From NCBI GenBank assembly GCA_910585635.1, contig CAJUFE010000007.1, positions 50,569 through 114,568 of the forward strand: a stretch of DNA of 64,000 nt, written 5' to 3'. Positions 18,235 through 30,000 of this stretch are shown here, in pieces. Every line of letters starts with the position of its first letter. Positions within the stretch are counted from its first letter, which is position 1. The translations under genes and the position numbers were made by a program. The notes beneath the pieces were generated by a model that ran no database searches, had not been told where the DNA came from, and worked only from the letters and a program-made list of their open reading frames with translations. This stretch comes from an uncultured Lachnospiraceae bacterium (GTDB lineage: Bacteria; Bacillota; Clostridia; Lachnospirales; Lachnospiraceae).

Positions 18235-18273
18235 AAAGTGTCAACGAAAGTATACAATCGTTGACACTTTTTT
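18235..18273 (+). terminator. Hairpin with T-run (left end of inverted-repeat element)
   Basis: A perfect 13-bp stem (AAAGTGTCAACGA with TCGTTGACACTTT) and a 10-base loop are followed by TTT. It looks like an intrinsic terminator and also forms the left end of the element at 18238-18434. Confidence 0.55.
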
Positions 18274-18434
18274 AGTTAGAAGATCCCTGCAAATTTTGGA
18301 AGAGATCTTTCATTTTTCATTTCAAAAGCATCTACTTACTCGATTTTATTTCCACATTTTAAGATTTTTTTCCCATATATATCCTTATGATCAACAGCTA
18401 TCAAGTGTCAACCAATGTATACTTTCGTTTACAG
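18238..18434. mobile_element. AT-rich 197-bp element with 30-bp imperfect inverted repeats
   Basis: The ends are inverted copies matching at 26 of 30 positions: the complement of 18238-18267 reads GTGTCAACGATTGTATACTT..., and 18405-18434 reads GTGTCAACCAATGTATACTT.... The interior is much more AT-rich than its surroundings and has no ORF. This fits a small non-autonomous element or the relic of an insertion sequence. I could not find a clear target-site duplication. Confidence 0.55.
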
Positions 18435-18596
18435 ATTGGCCACATAGCTTCAGGGCTTTCGTGGTGCAGATAGACAGAAGCTGCCCGGTATCCCGGCGAT
18501 CAGTGCCTGTACCTGATCGTCGGGATCACGAAAGAACGCCCGGACCAGATCGCGGACCGCATCTGGAGAGGCCGCGGCGAAGAGGATGGGAGTACG

Positions 18597-19784
18597 ATGG
18601 GGAGAAAGTTAAAGGTAAAGATGTTCGGCGGCTTTTCCGCCCGCTACGGAGATGAGGTGCTGTCCTTCGGCAGGCAGAGCAATCCCAAGTTTGGGCAGCT
18701 GTTCCAGATCCTGATGACCAGACCGGGACAGGGGTTCAGCAAACGGGATATCGCCGGGAGTCTCTATGGCCGCGAGGAGGTAGAGGACCTAAATGCCAGC
18801 CTCAATAATACGATCTTCCGTCTCCGCCGCTATCTGGAGGCGTCCCCATTGCCCTCCGGCGATCATCTCCTCTTACATGACGGTGTGTTATGCTTTGACA
18901 GTAAGGTCCCGGTGGAGTCGGATGTATGGAGCTTCGAGAAAGCAGCCAGGGAATTTGAGAAAGAGCCGGATGAGCAGAAAAAAGCAGATATCTGTAAACG
19001 GGCCTGTGACATCTATCAGGGGGAGTTCCTGCCCCAGCTGTCTAATGAACAGTGGGTCATCGAGAAGAGCCGGGACTACCGGGAGCTGTATGCCAGGCTG
19101 CTGCGCTATCTGTTACGTTATCTGGAGCAAGAAGGGGAGTACAAGAGTATGGAGGCCTTGTCCTCCCGCGCGGTCAGGCTCCTTCCCTGTGAAGGATGGG
19201 AAAGCTGGCAGATCGAGAGTCTGATCGCACTGGGTCGTCACAAGGAGGCGGAAGCGGTCTATCAGGAGACCGCAGCCTACGTGCAGGAGATCGGAGGCTT
19301 CCTTTCGAAAAGCGGGCAGACCAAGTTCCGCAGGATCGGCGACCAGATGCAGCAGCCTGAGGGGACCGTGGAAGACATCCGCAGATGCCTGATGGAGCCT
19401 GCACAGAAGGAAGGCGCTTATGACTGCACCCTCCCAGGGTTCTGCGATTGCCTGCGGGTCCTGAAACGGGTCTATGTTAGGCAAGGAGCCGTCCGTTTCA
19501 GCCTGTTCCTCTGCACGATCTTGGATCACAGCGGCCGTCCTGCTAACGACCGGGAATACTGCGAAAAGCAGGGAGAGCGGCTGCGGGAGACCTTTCAGGC
19601 CTATCTGCGCAGAGGAGATGTCTATGCACGGTACAGCGAGAACCAGTATCTACTGCTGTGCATAGGAGCCGAAAGGGCCGATCTTTTGGAGATCGGGCAG
19701 CGTCTGGATATGGATCTTCGCAAACGCAGCGGCGGCCGCGGCGGGCTCAGCTGCCGTCTCCTGGATGACGGGAGTCAGTGGTAA
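18597..19784 (+). CDS. BTAD-type transcriptional regulator, first of two
   Basis: A 395-residue protein. Residues about 1-95 look like an OmpR/SARP winged helix (KVKMFGGFSARYGDEVLSF ... LNNTIFRLRRYLEA). Residues about 100-245 match the bacterial transcriptional activation domain with TPR-like helices (RACDIYQGEFLPQL, LEQEGEYKSMEALSSRAV). The C-terminus (residues about 290-385) resembles a degenerate GGDEF fold: the active loop position reads RYSENQYLLLCIG, lacking GGDEF. Its paralogue of equal length lies beyond secA, so both probably regulate this surface cluster. ATG chosen after AGGATGGGAG. Confidence 0.8.
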   Translation: MGRKLKVKMFGGFSARYGDEVLSFGRQSNPKFGQLFQILMTRPGQGFSKRDIAGSLYGREEVEDLNASLNNTIFRLRRYLEASPLPSGDHLLLHDGVLCFDSKVPVESDVWSFEKAAREFEKEPDEQKKADICKRACDIYQGEFLPQLSNEQWVIEKSRDYRELYARLLRYLLRYLEQEGEYKSMEALSSRAVRLLPCEGWESWQIESLIALGRHKEAEAVYQETAAYVQEIGGFLSKSGQTKFRRIGDQMQQPEGTVEDIRRCLMEPAQKEGAYDCTLPGFCDCLRVLKRVYVRQGAVRFSLFLCTILDHSGRPANDREYCEKQGERLRETFQAYLRRGDVYARYSENQYLLLCIGAERADLLEIGQRLDMDLRKRSGGRGGLSCRLLDDGSQW

Positions 19785-19986
19785 AGGAAAAGATCTGAAC
19801 GGGTGCCAGCCCGTTTGCGCAGCAGCTTCTTCTATAATAAAAACCGTCCAACTAAGATCTTTGGTTGATGAAATGCACGAAAACCAGGAAATGAAAGAGC
19901 TTGCGAAAGACCTGCTCTGCTATACTAGAGTCTAGGTAGCATAGTCATGAGCCTGGAAAAGAAAAAGACCACAAAACATGCACAGT

Positions 19987-20035
19987 ACAGTTTCCGGCAG
20001 GTAAAAGAAATTGCAGGCCCGGGAACTGTTTTTTT
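19987..20035 (+). terminator. Intrinsic terminator just before the short secA
   Basis: ACAGTTTCCGG (19987-19997) pairs with CCGGGAACTGT (20019-20029) and is followed directly by seven T. A TATACT box near 19921 could drive a short leader that ends here. It lies about 50 bases before the secA start, so it may be an attenuator rather than only the end of the upstream regulator transcript. Confidence 0.6.
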
Positions 20036-20083
20036 GCGTGCAGAGCAAAAGAGCGGAGCTGGCGGAAAGGGTTGGGCATAACA

Positions 20084-21236
<1,153 letters not shown>

Positions 21237-21253
<17 letters not shown>

Positions 21254-22313
21254 GGCAGCTGGAGCGGAGTTCCAGAAGATCTACGGTATGGACGTGGTGG
21301 AGATCCCCACCAACCGCGCCCTGCGCCGGCGGGACCGGCAGGATGTACTCTACCGGACCAAGGAAGAGAAGCTGGAGGCGGTGTGCGGTACCGTGGCCCG
21401 GTGTGCCGACCGGGGCCGGCCGGTGCTGGTAGGGACCGCCAGCGTTAGCGACTCGGAGGAGCTGAGCCGTCGGCTGACCGAACGGGACATCCCCCACAAT
21501 GTGCTCAACGCCAAGCACCATGAGCAGGAAGCCGCGATCGTGGCTAAGGCAGGCCGGGCCGGGGCCGTGACGATCGCCACAGATATGGCCGGCCGTGGGA
21601 CAGATATCAAGCTGGATGACGCCGCTGCCGCCATGGGCGGACTATTGGTGATCGGTACGGAGCGCCACGATTCCCGCAGGGTGGACGACCAGCTGCGGGG
21701 GCGGTCCGGGCGGCAGGGGGACCCGGGGGAGTCCCGGTTCTATCTCTCCCTGGAGGATGACCTGCTGCGGCTGTTCGGCCATAAGCGGATGAACGCCATT
21801 TTTGACGCTCTAGGCGTGAGCGAAGGCCAGGGCGTGGGCAATGCTAACCTGGCAAAGGCTGTGGAGCGGGCCCAGCGGCGGCTGGGATCGGACCATTTCG
21901 CCATGCGGACCCGGCTGATGCAGTACGACCAGGTGATCAATGAGCAGAGAGAGCTCATCTACAGCCAGCGCAGACAGGTCCTGGAAGCACAAAATGTCCA
22001 TGAGCTCATCCAGCGGATGCTCCAGGGTACAAAAGACGGTCAAAAGGCGTTGGCTGTGCTGGAGGCAGGGGACAGCAGCCCGCCGGAGGAGTGGCAGCGA
22101 AAAAACCTCTTAGGGGCAGTGGACCGGCGGTGGATGGACCACATCGACAGCCTGGAGCAGCTGCAGGAGAGCGTGGGCCTGGTGGCTTACGGCCAGAGGA
22201 GCCCGGTGGACGAATACCGCCAGATAGCAGCCCGGCTCTTTGAGCGGATGAACGAAGAGATCCGCCAGGATGTAGCCTCCGCGATCCTGGCATATCGTTG
22301 TACCGATACATGA
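21237..22313 (+). CDS. SecA-type translocase ATPase, C-terminal part
   Basis: 358 residues beginning MTGTAKAAGAEFQKIYGMDVVEIPTN, the start of SecA nucleotide-binding domain 2. It continues with VGTASVSDSEELSRRL, NVLNAKHHEQEAAIVAKAG, TIATDMAGRGTDIKL, GLLVIGTERHDSRRVDDQLRGRSGRQGDPGES and the scaffold/wing region VDRRWMDHIDSLEQLQESVGL. There is no C-terminal zinc-binding CxCxSGxxxxxCH tail, unlike most housekeeping SecA. The first ATG has only a weak AAGGCCGGG upstream, so independent translation is doubtful. It overlaps the N-terminal ORF by 17 bases in another frame. Next to a giant surface protein, it is likely an accessory SecA. Confidence 0.85.
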
Positions 22314-22356
22314 GTAACGATGTGCTAGAGCGGCGGGAGAAGGGGGGAGAGGGCCT

Positions 22357-23544
22357 ATGACAGACAAGCCGATCCTGCGGGTGACGATGCTGGGGGATTT
22401 TGCGCTGTATCTCGGTCAGGAACCGGTACGGTTAAAGAAAAGACAGAGCGCAAAGCCGATCCAGCTGCTCCAGCTGCTGTTTTACGACCGGGCCACCGGT
22501 ATCTCCCGGCATAGAGCGATCGAGGCCCTCTACGGGCCGGAGACAGGGATCGATACGGCGAACAATCTGAACGCCACCGTTTCCCAGCTGCGCCGACTGC
22601 TCCGGGACACCATCCTGCCGAAGGAGAACTACATCCATACGGATATCGACCGCTACAGCTTCAAAAGCTCTTTCCCCGTCCAGGTGGATACAGAGGAGGC
22701 CCTGTCCCTGCAGCGGGAAGCCTCGGCCGCAAAAGGTCGGGAACAGATGGAGCTGCTGTATAGACTCTGCTCTCTCTACCATGGCCGGTTCCTTCCAGAA
22801 CTGGACGGGGAGGACTGGGTAGAGGCCGCCAGGATCTATTATCAGAGGATCTACCAGGAGAGCATGGATCAGCTGTGCCGTATGCTGTGGGAGACCCGGG
22901 CGTATCAGGAGATCCTCCGCCTGACTGACCGCGCAGCAAGGCTTTTTCCCTTTGACGAGTGGCAGGCATGGCAGTATGAATGCCTGTTAGCCCAGGGACA
23001 GGTCCAGGAAGCACAGAAGCTATACCGGGAGGTAGAGATGCTGTACCTGGTCGGACTGGACGCCCCGCCGCCAGAACGGATGCGCAGGCCGCTCCATACA
23101 TCGGAGAAAGTGGTCCGGGAAGAGGTGCAGAGCGTTCAGATGATCCGGGACCAGCTGGATGAGGCGGACCAGAAGGGGCCATACTGTCTGCCATTTCCCA
23201 GCTTCCTGGATGCGTACAACCTCATCTGTCGTATGAGCGAGACCGCGGGTCAGCCGGTCTGTCTGATGCTGTGTACCCTGCGGGGCGGTGACAGCCGTTC
23301 CAAGTCAGGGCGGGAGTTGTGTTGCTCCGCCATGGAACAGCTGGAGCGGTCCCTGTGCCAGACCCTGCGCCAGGAGGATGCCTTCACCCGCTATTCCCGG
23401 TGTCAGTATCTCTCTGTCCTCATCGGCGTGGCAGAAGCGGATCACGGCGCGATCTCCCGGCGGGTATCCGAGCATTTCTGCCGCACCGGCGGCAGGCCGA
23501 AGCTGACACTGGACTGTCAGATCGTGTCTTCTGTGTGCGTGTAG
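22357..23544 (+). CDS. BTAD-type transcriptional regulator, second of two
   Basis: A 395-residue paralogue of the regulator upstream of secA, with the same plan: a winged-helix N-terminus (RVTMLGDFALYLGQEPVRLKKRQ ... NATVSQLRRLLRD), a BTAD/TPR middle (YRLCSLYHGRFLPELDGEDWVEAARIYY) and a degenerate nucleotide-cyclase-like C-terminus in which the GGDEF position reads RYSRCQYLSVLIG. It starts 43 bases after secA behind a GGAGAGGG site, so the two are probably co-transcribed. It may control the PilZ and giant surface protein genes that follow. Confidence 0.8.
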   Translation: MTDKPILRVTMLGDFALYLGQEPVRLKKRQSAKPIQLLQLLFYDRATGISRHRAIEALYGPETGIDTANNLNATVSQLRRLLRDTILPKENYIHTDIDRYSFKSSFPVQVDTEEALSLQREASAAKGREQMELLYRLCSLYHGRFLPELDGEDWVEAARIYYQRIYQESMDQLCRMLWETRAYQEILRLTDRAARLFPFDEWQAWQYECLLAQGQVQEAQKLYREVEMLYLVGLDAPPPERMRRPLHTSEKVVREEVQSVQMIRDQLDEADQKGPYCLPFPSFLDAYNLICRMSETAGQPVCLMLCTLRGGDSRSKSGRELCCSAMEQLERSLCQTLRQEDAFTRYSRCQYLSVLIGVAEADHGAISRRVSEHFCRTGGRPKLTLDCQIVSSVCV

Positions 23545-23737
23545 ACTATGTCTTTTGCGGATGCACAGGCAGGGACAGGCTGGACGGTCAGGGAGTAAAC
23601 ATTTCCATTTTTTCAAAATTTATTAAAAAAACCCAGTTCTTTAAGGGTTTTGTTAAGTGGCGGCTGATATACTGTGGTCAGTGACAGGGTGATCTGGCAT
23701 GTCACAGCCCCATAAAGTAAGGAGGTGCGATGAACGG

Positions 23738-24091
23738 ATGGAACAGAACGAGCGAAGGACATCCGGGCGGGTAGAGTATCCGTCCCGCGGTATTGCTGTA
23801 GCCTGCGATACCCAGACGGTGATCCATATGAGCGTACTGGACATCGGCCCCGGCGGCGCAGGCCTTATCCTGCCGCCGGATACCCCGGATCTGACGGGCA
23901 AGGACCTGATCTTGATCACCGATACGATGATCATCTACGCAGATGTGATCCGTCAGGAGCGATCGGAGGATGGCAGCTGGAAGGCCGGCCTGGCGGCCAG
24001 GCGATTTTCCAGCGAAGTGCTACAGTATCTGCTCGACAGTATTGAAATGAGATCGAAACACGAGGAGGGTAATGATGAGAAACAGATCTAG
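23738..24091 (+). CDS. PilZ-domain protein
   Basis: A 117-residue single-domain protein. The N-terminal ERRTSGRVEYP supplies the RxxxR arm and VLDIGPGGAGLIL supplies the D/NxSxxG-like motif (here DIGPGGAG) that together bind cyclic di-GMP in PilZ domains. It overlaps the start of the giant surface protein gene by 17 bases, so they are coupled. I chose the ATG at 23738; AAGGAGG lies 12 bases upstream, and an out-of-frame ATG sits between them, which may lower expression. A longer start at 23699 has no ribosome site. Confidence 0.8.
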   Translation: MEQNERRTSGRVEYPSRGIAVACDTQTVIHMSVLDIGPGGAGLILPPDTPDLTGKDLILITDTMIIYADVIRQERSEDGSWKAGLAARRFSSEVLQYLLDSIEMRSKHEEGNDEKQI

Positions 24092-27000
24092 CAGCAAAAA
24101 AGTGATCAACTCCATAGGCATAGGCCTTATGGCGTTCTTAGCTTCCGGCACACCACTGCTCCAGATCACGGCATCCGCCAGTGAGCTGGATGGCGTGGGC
24201 GATGGCGGGACCCAGGAGAATGAACCCCAGGAGAGCGGGGATCAGTCCACTCCGGCCAGCGAGGTGAGAGAGCCCGTCTCTGAGTCGGTCAATGAGGCAA
24301 AGGAGACTGTCACCGAAGCGAAGGACAGCGGGAGTGTCAGTGAAGACCAGGCCACCGAGATCACAGGGGCGCTGGATAATGCGGACAGCGCGACAGGAGA
24401 TGCGCAGGAAAAAGTGGACACCATGAACGAGGCCGTGGAGGACCATAAGGACGCCGTAGCAGAGGATCCTGTGCGGGACGGCGCGGCCCAGAACATAACC
24501 GATGCCGAGCAGGCCGCTACCGGCGCGGCGGACACAGCTGCTGGCGCCCAGGCGACCGGCGAGAGCGCTGCGGACACGAATGAGACCGCCCAGGCGACCG
24601 TATATGAGAACGAGGCAGCCGCCAACGCGGCGAAAGCAGAGGCCCAGGCCAGAGCAGATGCTGCCCAGGGCGTCCTGGATAATGCCAACCAGGCTTTAGT
24701 GGACGCAAAGACCCAGGCCGAGAACGCCCAGACCTCCCTGGATTACTTAACAGAACAGAAGGAAAAGGCCGATGCCGCTTACCAGGCCGCCCAGTCCGCG
24801 CTGGACGCGGCAAAGGCCGCCCTGGACGCCGAGACCGAGGGCAGCGACGCGGCTACCGCGCTGGACGAGGCCCAAAGGGCGCTGGATGCGGCGCAGTCCG
24901 CCCTGACCGCCGCCGAGGCCGAGCGGGCCGAGGCGCAGAAGGCGGTGGAGGAAAAGAACGCCGCCCTGACTGCCGCCGGGGCTGAAAAGGATGAGGCGGA
25001 GGCTAAGCTGAAAGAGCTGGAAGCCGCCCAGGATACCGCCGCCCAGGCCCTGAAACAGGCCCAGGAGGCCAAGGACGCCGCTCAGGCTGCCGCCGACAAA
25101 GCGGAGCGGGAGCTGATCGATGCAAATGTAGATCTGGGAGAAGCGGACAAGGAAAAGGCAGAGGCTGATGCCGCCCTGAAGGGCGCAGTGGAAGAGCAGA
25201 AGGCCGCCCAGGATGTCCTGGAGCAGGTCCAGGGAGATGCTGCGATGGCGGCGGATGTGCTCGCTAAGGCTGAGCAGGACGCTGCGGCTGCCGGAACAGT
25301 GCAGGATGCCGCCCAGGCTGCTAAAGAAGCCGCTGATCAGGCTTTGCAGGATGCGCAGGCTGAGCAGGACGCTGCCGACCAAAAGTTATCTGAAGCGGAA
25401 CAGGCCCAGAAAGAGGCGCAGGGGGCTCTGGATGCTGCCAATGAAGCCCAGATAAAAGCGGAAAAAGAGCTGGCACAAGCCAAAGGCGATCAGGCTATTG
25501 CGGATGAGGGACTGGAGTCCGCTTTAGCAGACGATCAAGCCGCTCAAAATGAGCTGCGTGATGCGCAAGCCGCGAAAGATCAGGCTGACCAGGACCTGAA
25601 GGATGTGAACGCCGCTCTTGAAGCCGCTAACGACGAGAAAGCCCAGGCTGAAGAAGCGCTGAACACCGCTAAAGCTGAACTGGAGGTCCTCAAAGGCACA
25701 CAAGAGACTGCGGCTGCTGACGCTGCGGCTGCCAAGTCTACATATGAGACCGCGAACGCGGCTGCCGAGGAGGCCGCCAGGGTTGCCGCAGAAGCTCAGG
25801 AGGCATATGCCGGTGCGGAGGCTGACGCTTCTGCTAAGCAGACTGCGGCCGCAGAAGCAGCAGGCAGAGTTGACGCGGCTGCGAAAGAACTGGAGACTCT
25901 GCAGGCAGAAGCAGCAGGTCTGGCCGGTCAAGCCAGTGCAACGCAGGCAGAAGCTGATAGATTAAAAGCGCTGGCGGATGCTGCGGCTGGCGGTGAGACT
26001 GCTGCCAAAGAAGCTTACCAAGCGGCTCAGGCCGAGGCGGAGCGTCTGGCAGGTCTGGCCAATGATGCTGCAAAAGCAGTTGTGAACAAGCAGGATGAGG
26101 TCACATCTCTGACCGATGAGTACAACACTAAGGCGAACGCCGCCAAAGACGCGCAGGATAAAGCTGATGCTGCGGCGGCTGAAGCAGACCAGAAGGGATC
26201 CGCTCTTGAGACAGCCCGATCAGACGCTGCTACTAAAGCGCAGGCTCTGGCCGATGCCGAGAAAGCAGCTGAAGATGCTAAGGCGGCGATCAACGCTGCT
26301 GCTCAGGCAGTTACCGATGCTGAGGCGCTCATTGCAGAGAAGGATAGACTACTGGCTGATAAGGACAATATCTTACAAGAGAAACAGGGTGCCGTTGATA
26401 AGGCGCAGGAGGCTGTTGCTGTCGCTCAGGGGAATGTAAACAACACACAAAGTGTCCTGGAAGGTGCAAAGAGCCAAAAGGAAATTGCCGATGCTGCTGT
26501 CAACACTGCCCAGACCAATAAAACGGCGGCCGACCAGGGTCTGACAGATGCCCAGACGGCGATTGATGTTGCCACGCAGGCTGTCACTGCTGCGGAGAAG
26601 GATGTTGCGGATGCCAATGGTAAAGTTGATGCAGCACAAGGAACGGTGGATACGGCTAAGCTGAAGGCAGACGCTGCCAAAGAACTTGCAGAGCAAGCCG
26701 CCGGTGCGCTGAATGCCGCGCAGGATGCGGTTAATAAGGCATCGCAGGCAGTAACGGATGCGGCCGCCGCGGCTGAACAGGTTGCGGGGCTGGTCAAGGA
26801 GAAGGAGGATGCGGTCAACTCTGCGGCAGCTACTCAGCAGGAAAAACAGGAGGTATATGATCAGGCGAAAAAGGATCTTGACTTGGCCAGCCAGTCTCTG
26901 GACGATCTGAAGGCGGCAGCCGACAAACTAGCGGCAGAAGAAACGCTGAAGACGGCTCAGCAGACCCAGCAAGCGGCTCAGAAGGAAGCTGATGACGCCG

Positions 27001-30000
27001 AGGCAGAGAAGGAGAGGCTCGAGGCCGAACTGCCAGGACTCCAGCAGGCTGCGGAGGAAGCTGCCAAAGCCGCTGAGAAAGCTGCCGAGGAAGCTGATGC
27101 CGCTGCTAAAGCTGCTGAGGAAGCAGCAGAGAGTGTCAAGGAACAACAGGCGATCGTAGATAAATACGAAGAACTGCAAACGACGCTAGAGGATGCAGCG
27201 GAGGTTGCAGAAGTTGCAGGAGAAGGAAAGAACGGTACTGTTATCAATACAACGAAAGATATGAACGTGGCGAATGCCCGTATGGAGCTTGTGAAGTATA
27301 TAGCAGAAGCGGAACTGGCAAAGCGGGGATATACTGATATCACGTATTCTGGTGAGAAGATCGATAAATTCCTTGGATATGTAGTTCCGGAGAGTAGCTA
27401 CGTAGGATTTACCTACAAAGATGGTAGCGGAAAAGAGCAGACTGCATACTTTACCTATAGCGGATCGGAAACAGGCCTTAACGTATATCAGAAAAATGAG
27501 AAGAATGGCGGCGGGATCAATAAGAAAGACACGAAGGTAGACGGCATCTCGCAGTCCTATAAGGGATATGTAAGTGAGCTTGATGGACAGAAAGCGGATC
27601 TTGCAGAAAAGCTCCCTGCTGCGAAACAGGCCGTTGCTGAAGCGCAGAAGGTCGCCGATGAAGCTGTTGTGAAACAGTCTGACGCGGAGAAAGCACAGGT
27701 TACAGCAGAACAGGCGAAGAAGGAAGCTTCTGATGCTAAGCAGGCTGCGGAAGGAGCAGCTGCGGAGGCTGCGGTTAAGCAGGAAGAGGCCGCGCAGAAG
27801 CTGCAAGAGGCCCTGGATGCCGCCAAGGATGCCACAGATAAACAGCAAGCTGCAGAAAAGGCCCTGGCGGAAGTTGAAGCGAAGAAGGCACAGGGAGAAA
27901 CATCAAAAGAAGAATATGAGAATGCGTTAAAAGAGGCCACAGAAGCGTTAGAGAAGGCGAAGACTGACAAGGTAAGCGCGGACGAAGCTTTGGGTGATGC
28001 CCAGGCAGATAAAAGACAGGCAGATGCCGACAAGGATGCAGCGGACAAGGCACTTGAAGCTGCGGATGCTGTCCTCAATGCTGTGGACGAAGATGGCAAG
28101 ACCCTTGCCGATCGGTCTCAGGAAGCTAAAGAGGCTAAGGACGCGGCAGATGCGGCTGTAACGGCGGCACAGGATGCGCTTACTGGAGCACAGGAAGCAC
28201 TTAATATCGCAAAAGGTCTTTTGACGGATGCTGAGGGCAAAAAGACAAGCGCTGCCGCTGATCTGGAGAAGGCCCAGACGGCGATCCGTGAGGCCACAGA
28301 TGCTCTGGATAAAGCTACACAAGAGCAGAGCAGACTTGAGGGAGTAGTGAAGGAAGCTCAGGATGCTAAGAACGCTGCGGATGCGGCTCTGACAAATGCG
28401 CAGACCGCTCAGGACAAGGCCGAAGAAGAGCTGGATGCGGCCATAAAGGATAAGAGTGCTGCTCAGGTCGCGTTGGATGCTGCCAAGGAGGCTAAGGCCA
28501 AGGCTGAGGAGGATCGGTTGAAAGCCGAGAAAGACCAGGAGGCCAAGGCTGAGGCTTTGGAGACTGCTAAGAGTGAAAACGAGACCGCTCAAAACGCATT
28601 AGGTTCCGCTCAAGCTGCTAAGGATGCTGCTGACAAAGCCGTGACCGAGGCAGATGAGGCAGTTGAAAACGCGAATAAAGAAAAAGAAACGGCTGAAGGC
28701 AATCTGAACGCGGCTACAGCTGAATTAGAGAAGCTCCAAGGAGAGAAAGAAAGTGCGGATGACGCTGCAAGCAAAGCTGCAGATAAGCAGGCGGAGGCAA
28801 AAAGTACCTTGGATGCTGCAGTTTTGGCTGCATCTTCGGCGGAGGAAGCGTACAATACAGCCCAAACAAAGGCTTCTGATGCCCAGTCTCAAGCAGATCA
28901 AGCCGCTCAGAAGGTCGCCGAAGCTGAGCGCAAGCTGGATGGACTTAAAGAATATGCGGATAAACTGACGGGTGAGGCTAAAGAGGCTCAAAAAGAGGCT
29001 GACAGGCTGAAACAGCTGGCTGAGAACGCGACCACCGGTCAGGAGGAGGCTGAAGCTGCAGCTAAGGAAGCCCGAGCTGAGGCGGACCGTCTGGCGGGTC
29101 TGGCCAGGGACGCCGCAGATGCTGTTTCGAAAAAGGATGAGGAAGTTGCCTCCCTGACCAAGAAGTACAACGAAAAGGTCGATGCCGCTAAGGCAGCAAA
29201 GGATAAGGCTGACAGTTATAAGATCATAGTTAATGACAAACAGGTCGCTCTTGAAAAAGCCAAAGGCAATGCTTTATTTTATAGGCAGAGCCTGGAGGAG
29301 GCCCAGCAGAAGGCCAACGATGCCGCTGAGGCAGTCACCGCTGCTACCCAGAAGGTGAACGAGGCCAAAGCTGATGTCACGGCGAAGACCAGCACGTTGA
29401 AGGAAAAGAATGAAGCCCTTGAAGCTGCAGAGCTCGCTGCAGGCAATGCGAAAACGGCTGTTGACAATGCCCAGATAGAGGCAGATAAGAAGGCGCAGGA
29501 GCTTGACAAGGCACAGATTGCCAAGAAAGATGCCGACTGGGTAGTTGAGCGCGCGAAGAACACAAAGGATGCTATAGATCGTGAAGTGGCCGAAGCAACG
29601 GCTGCAAAGAGCACAGCTGATGAGAATGCAGCGATCGCTCAAAAAGCGGCAGAGGATGCGGCGGCTAAGCGGCAAGAGGCGTACGATAACGCTAAAGCCA
29701 AAGCGATCGAGGCAGGCAAAGCATACCGAGATCTGAACGCCGCGACCACCGATGTAAAGGAGAAAAACGCTGCTCTTACCGATGCTACGGATGCGGTGCT
29801 CGATCAGACCGCGATCCTCCAGAGTAAGGCGGACGCAGTTAGCAACCTGCAAGATGCCTTAAAGGAGCTGACATCCCAGGCTGAAGCCGCGCAGGCAAAG
29901 GCCCAAGCCAGCGCCGCAGTCAGGGACAGCGTGAAGGCTGCACACGACAAGGTCGTATACGCGATCCAAGCCCTGGCCGAGATGACCGCTCAGGCACAGA

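Noticed and set aside
19930..20035. Cyclic di-GMP riboswitch before secA
   Set aside because: The leader lacks the conserved GEMM core motifs; only a terminator is evident.
24242..29852. Many long ORFs on the minus strand and in other frames across the giant surface gene
   Set aside because: They are mirrors of Ala-rich codons (Ser/Leu/Gln-rich products), lack ribosome sites and overlap each other.
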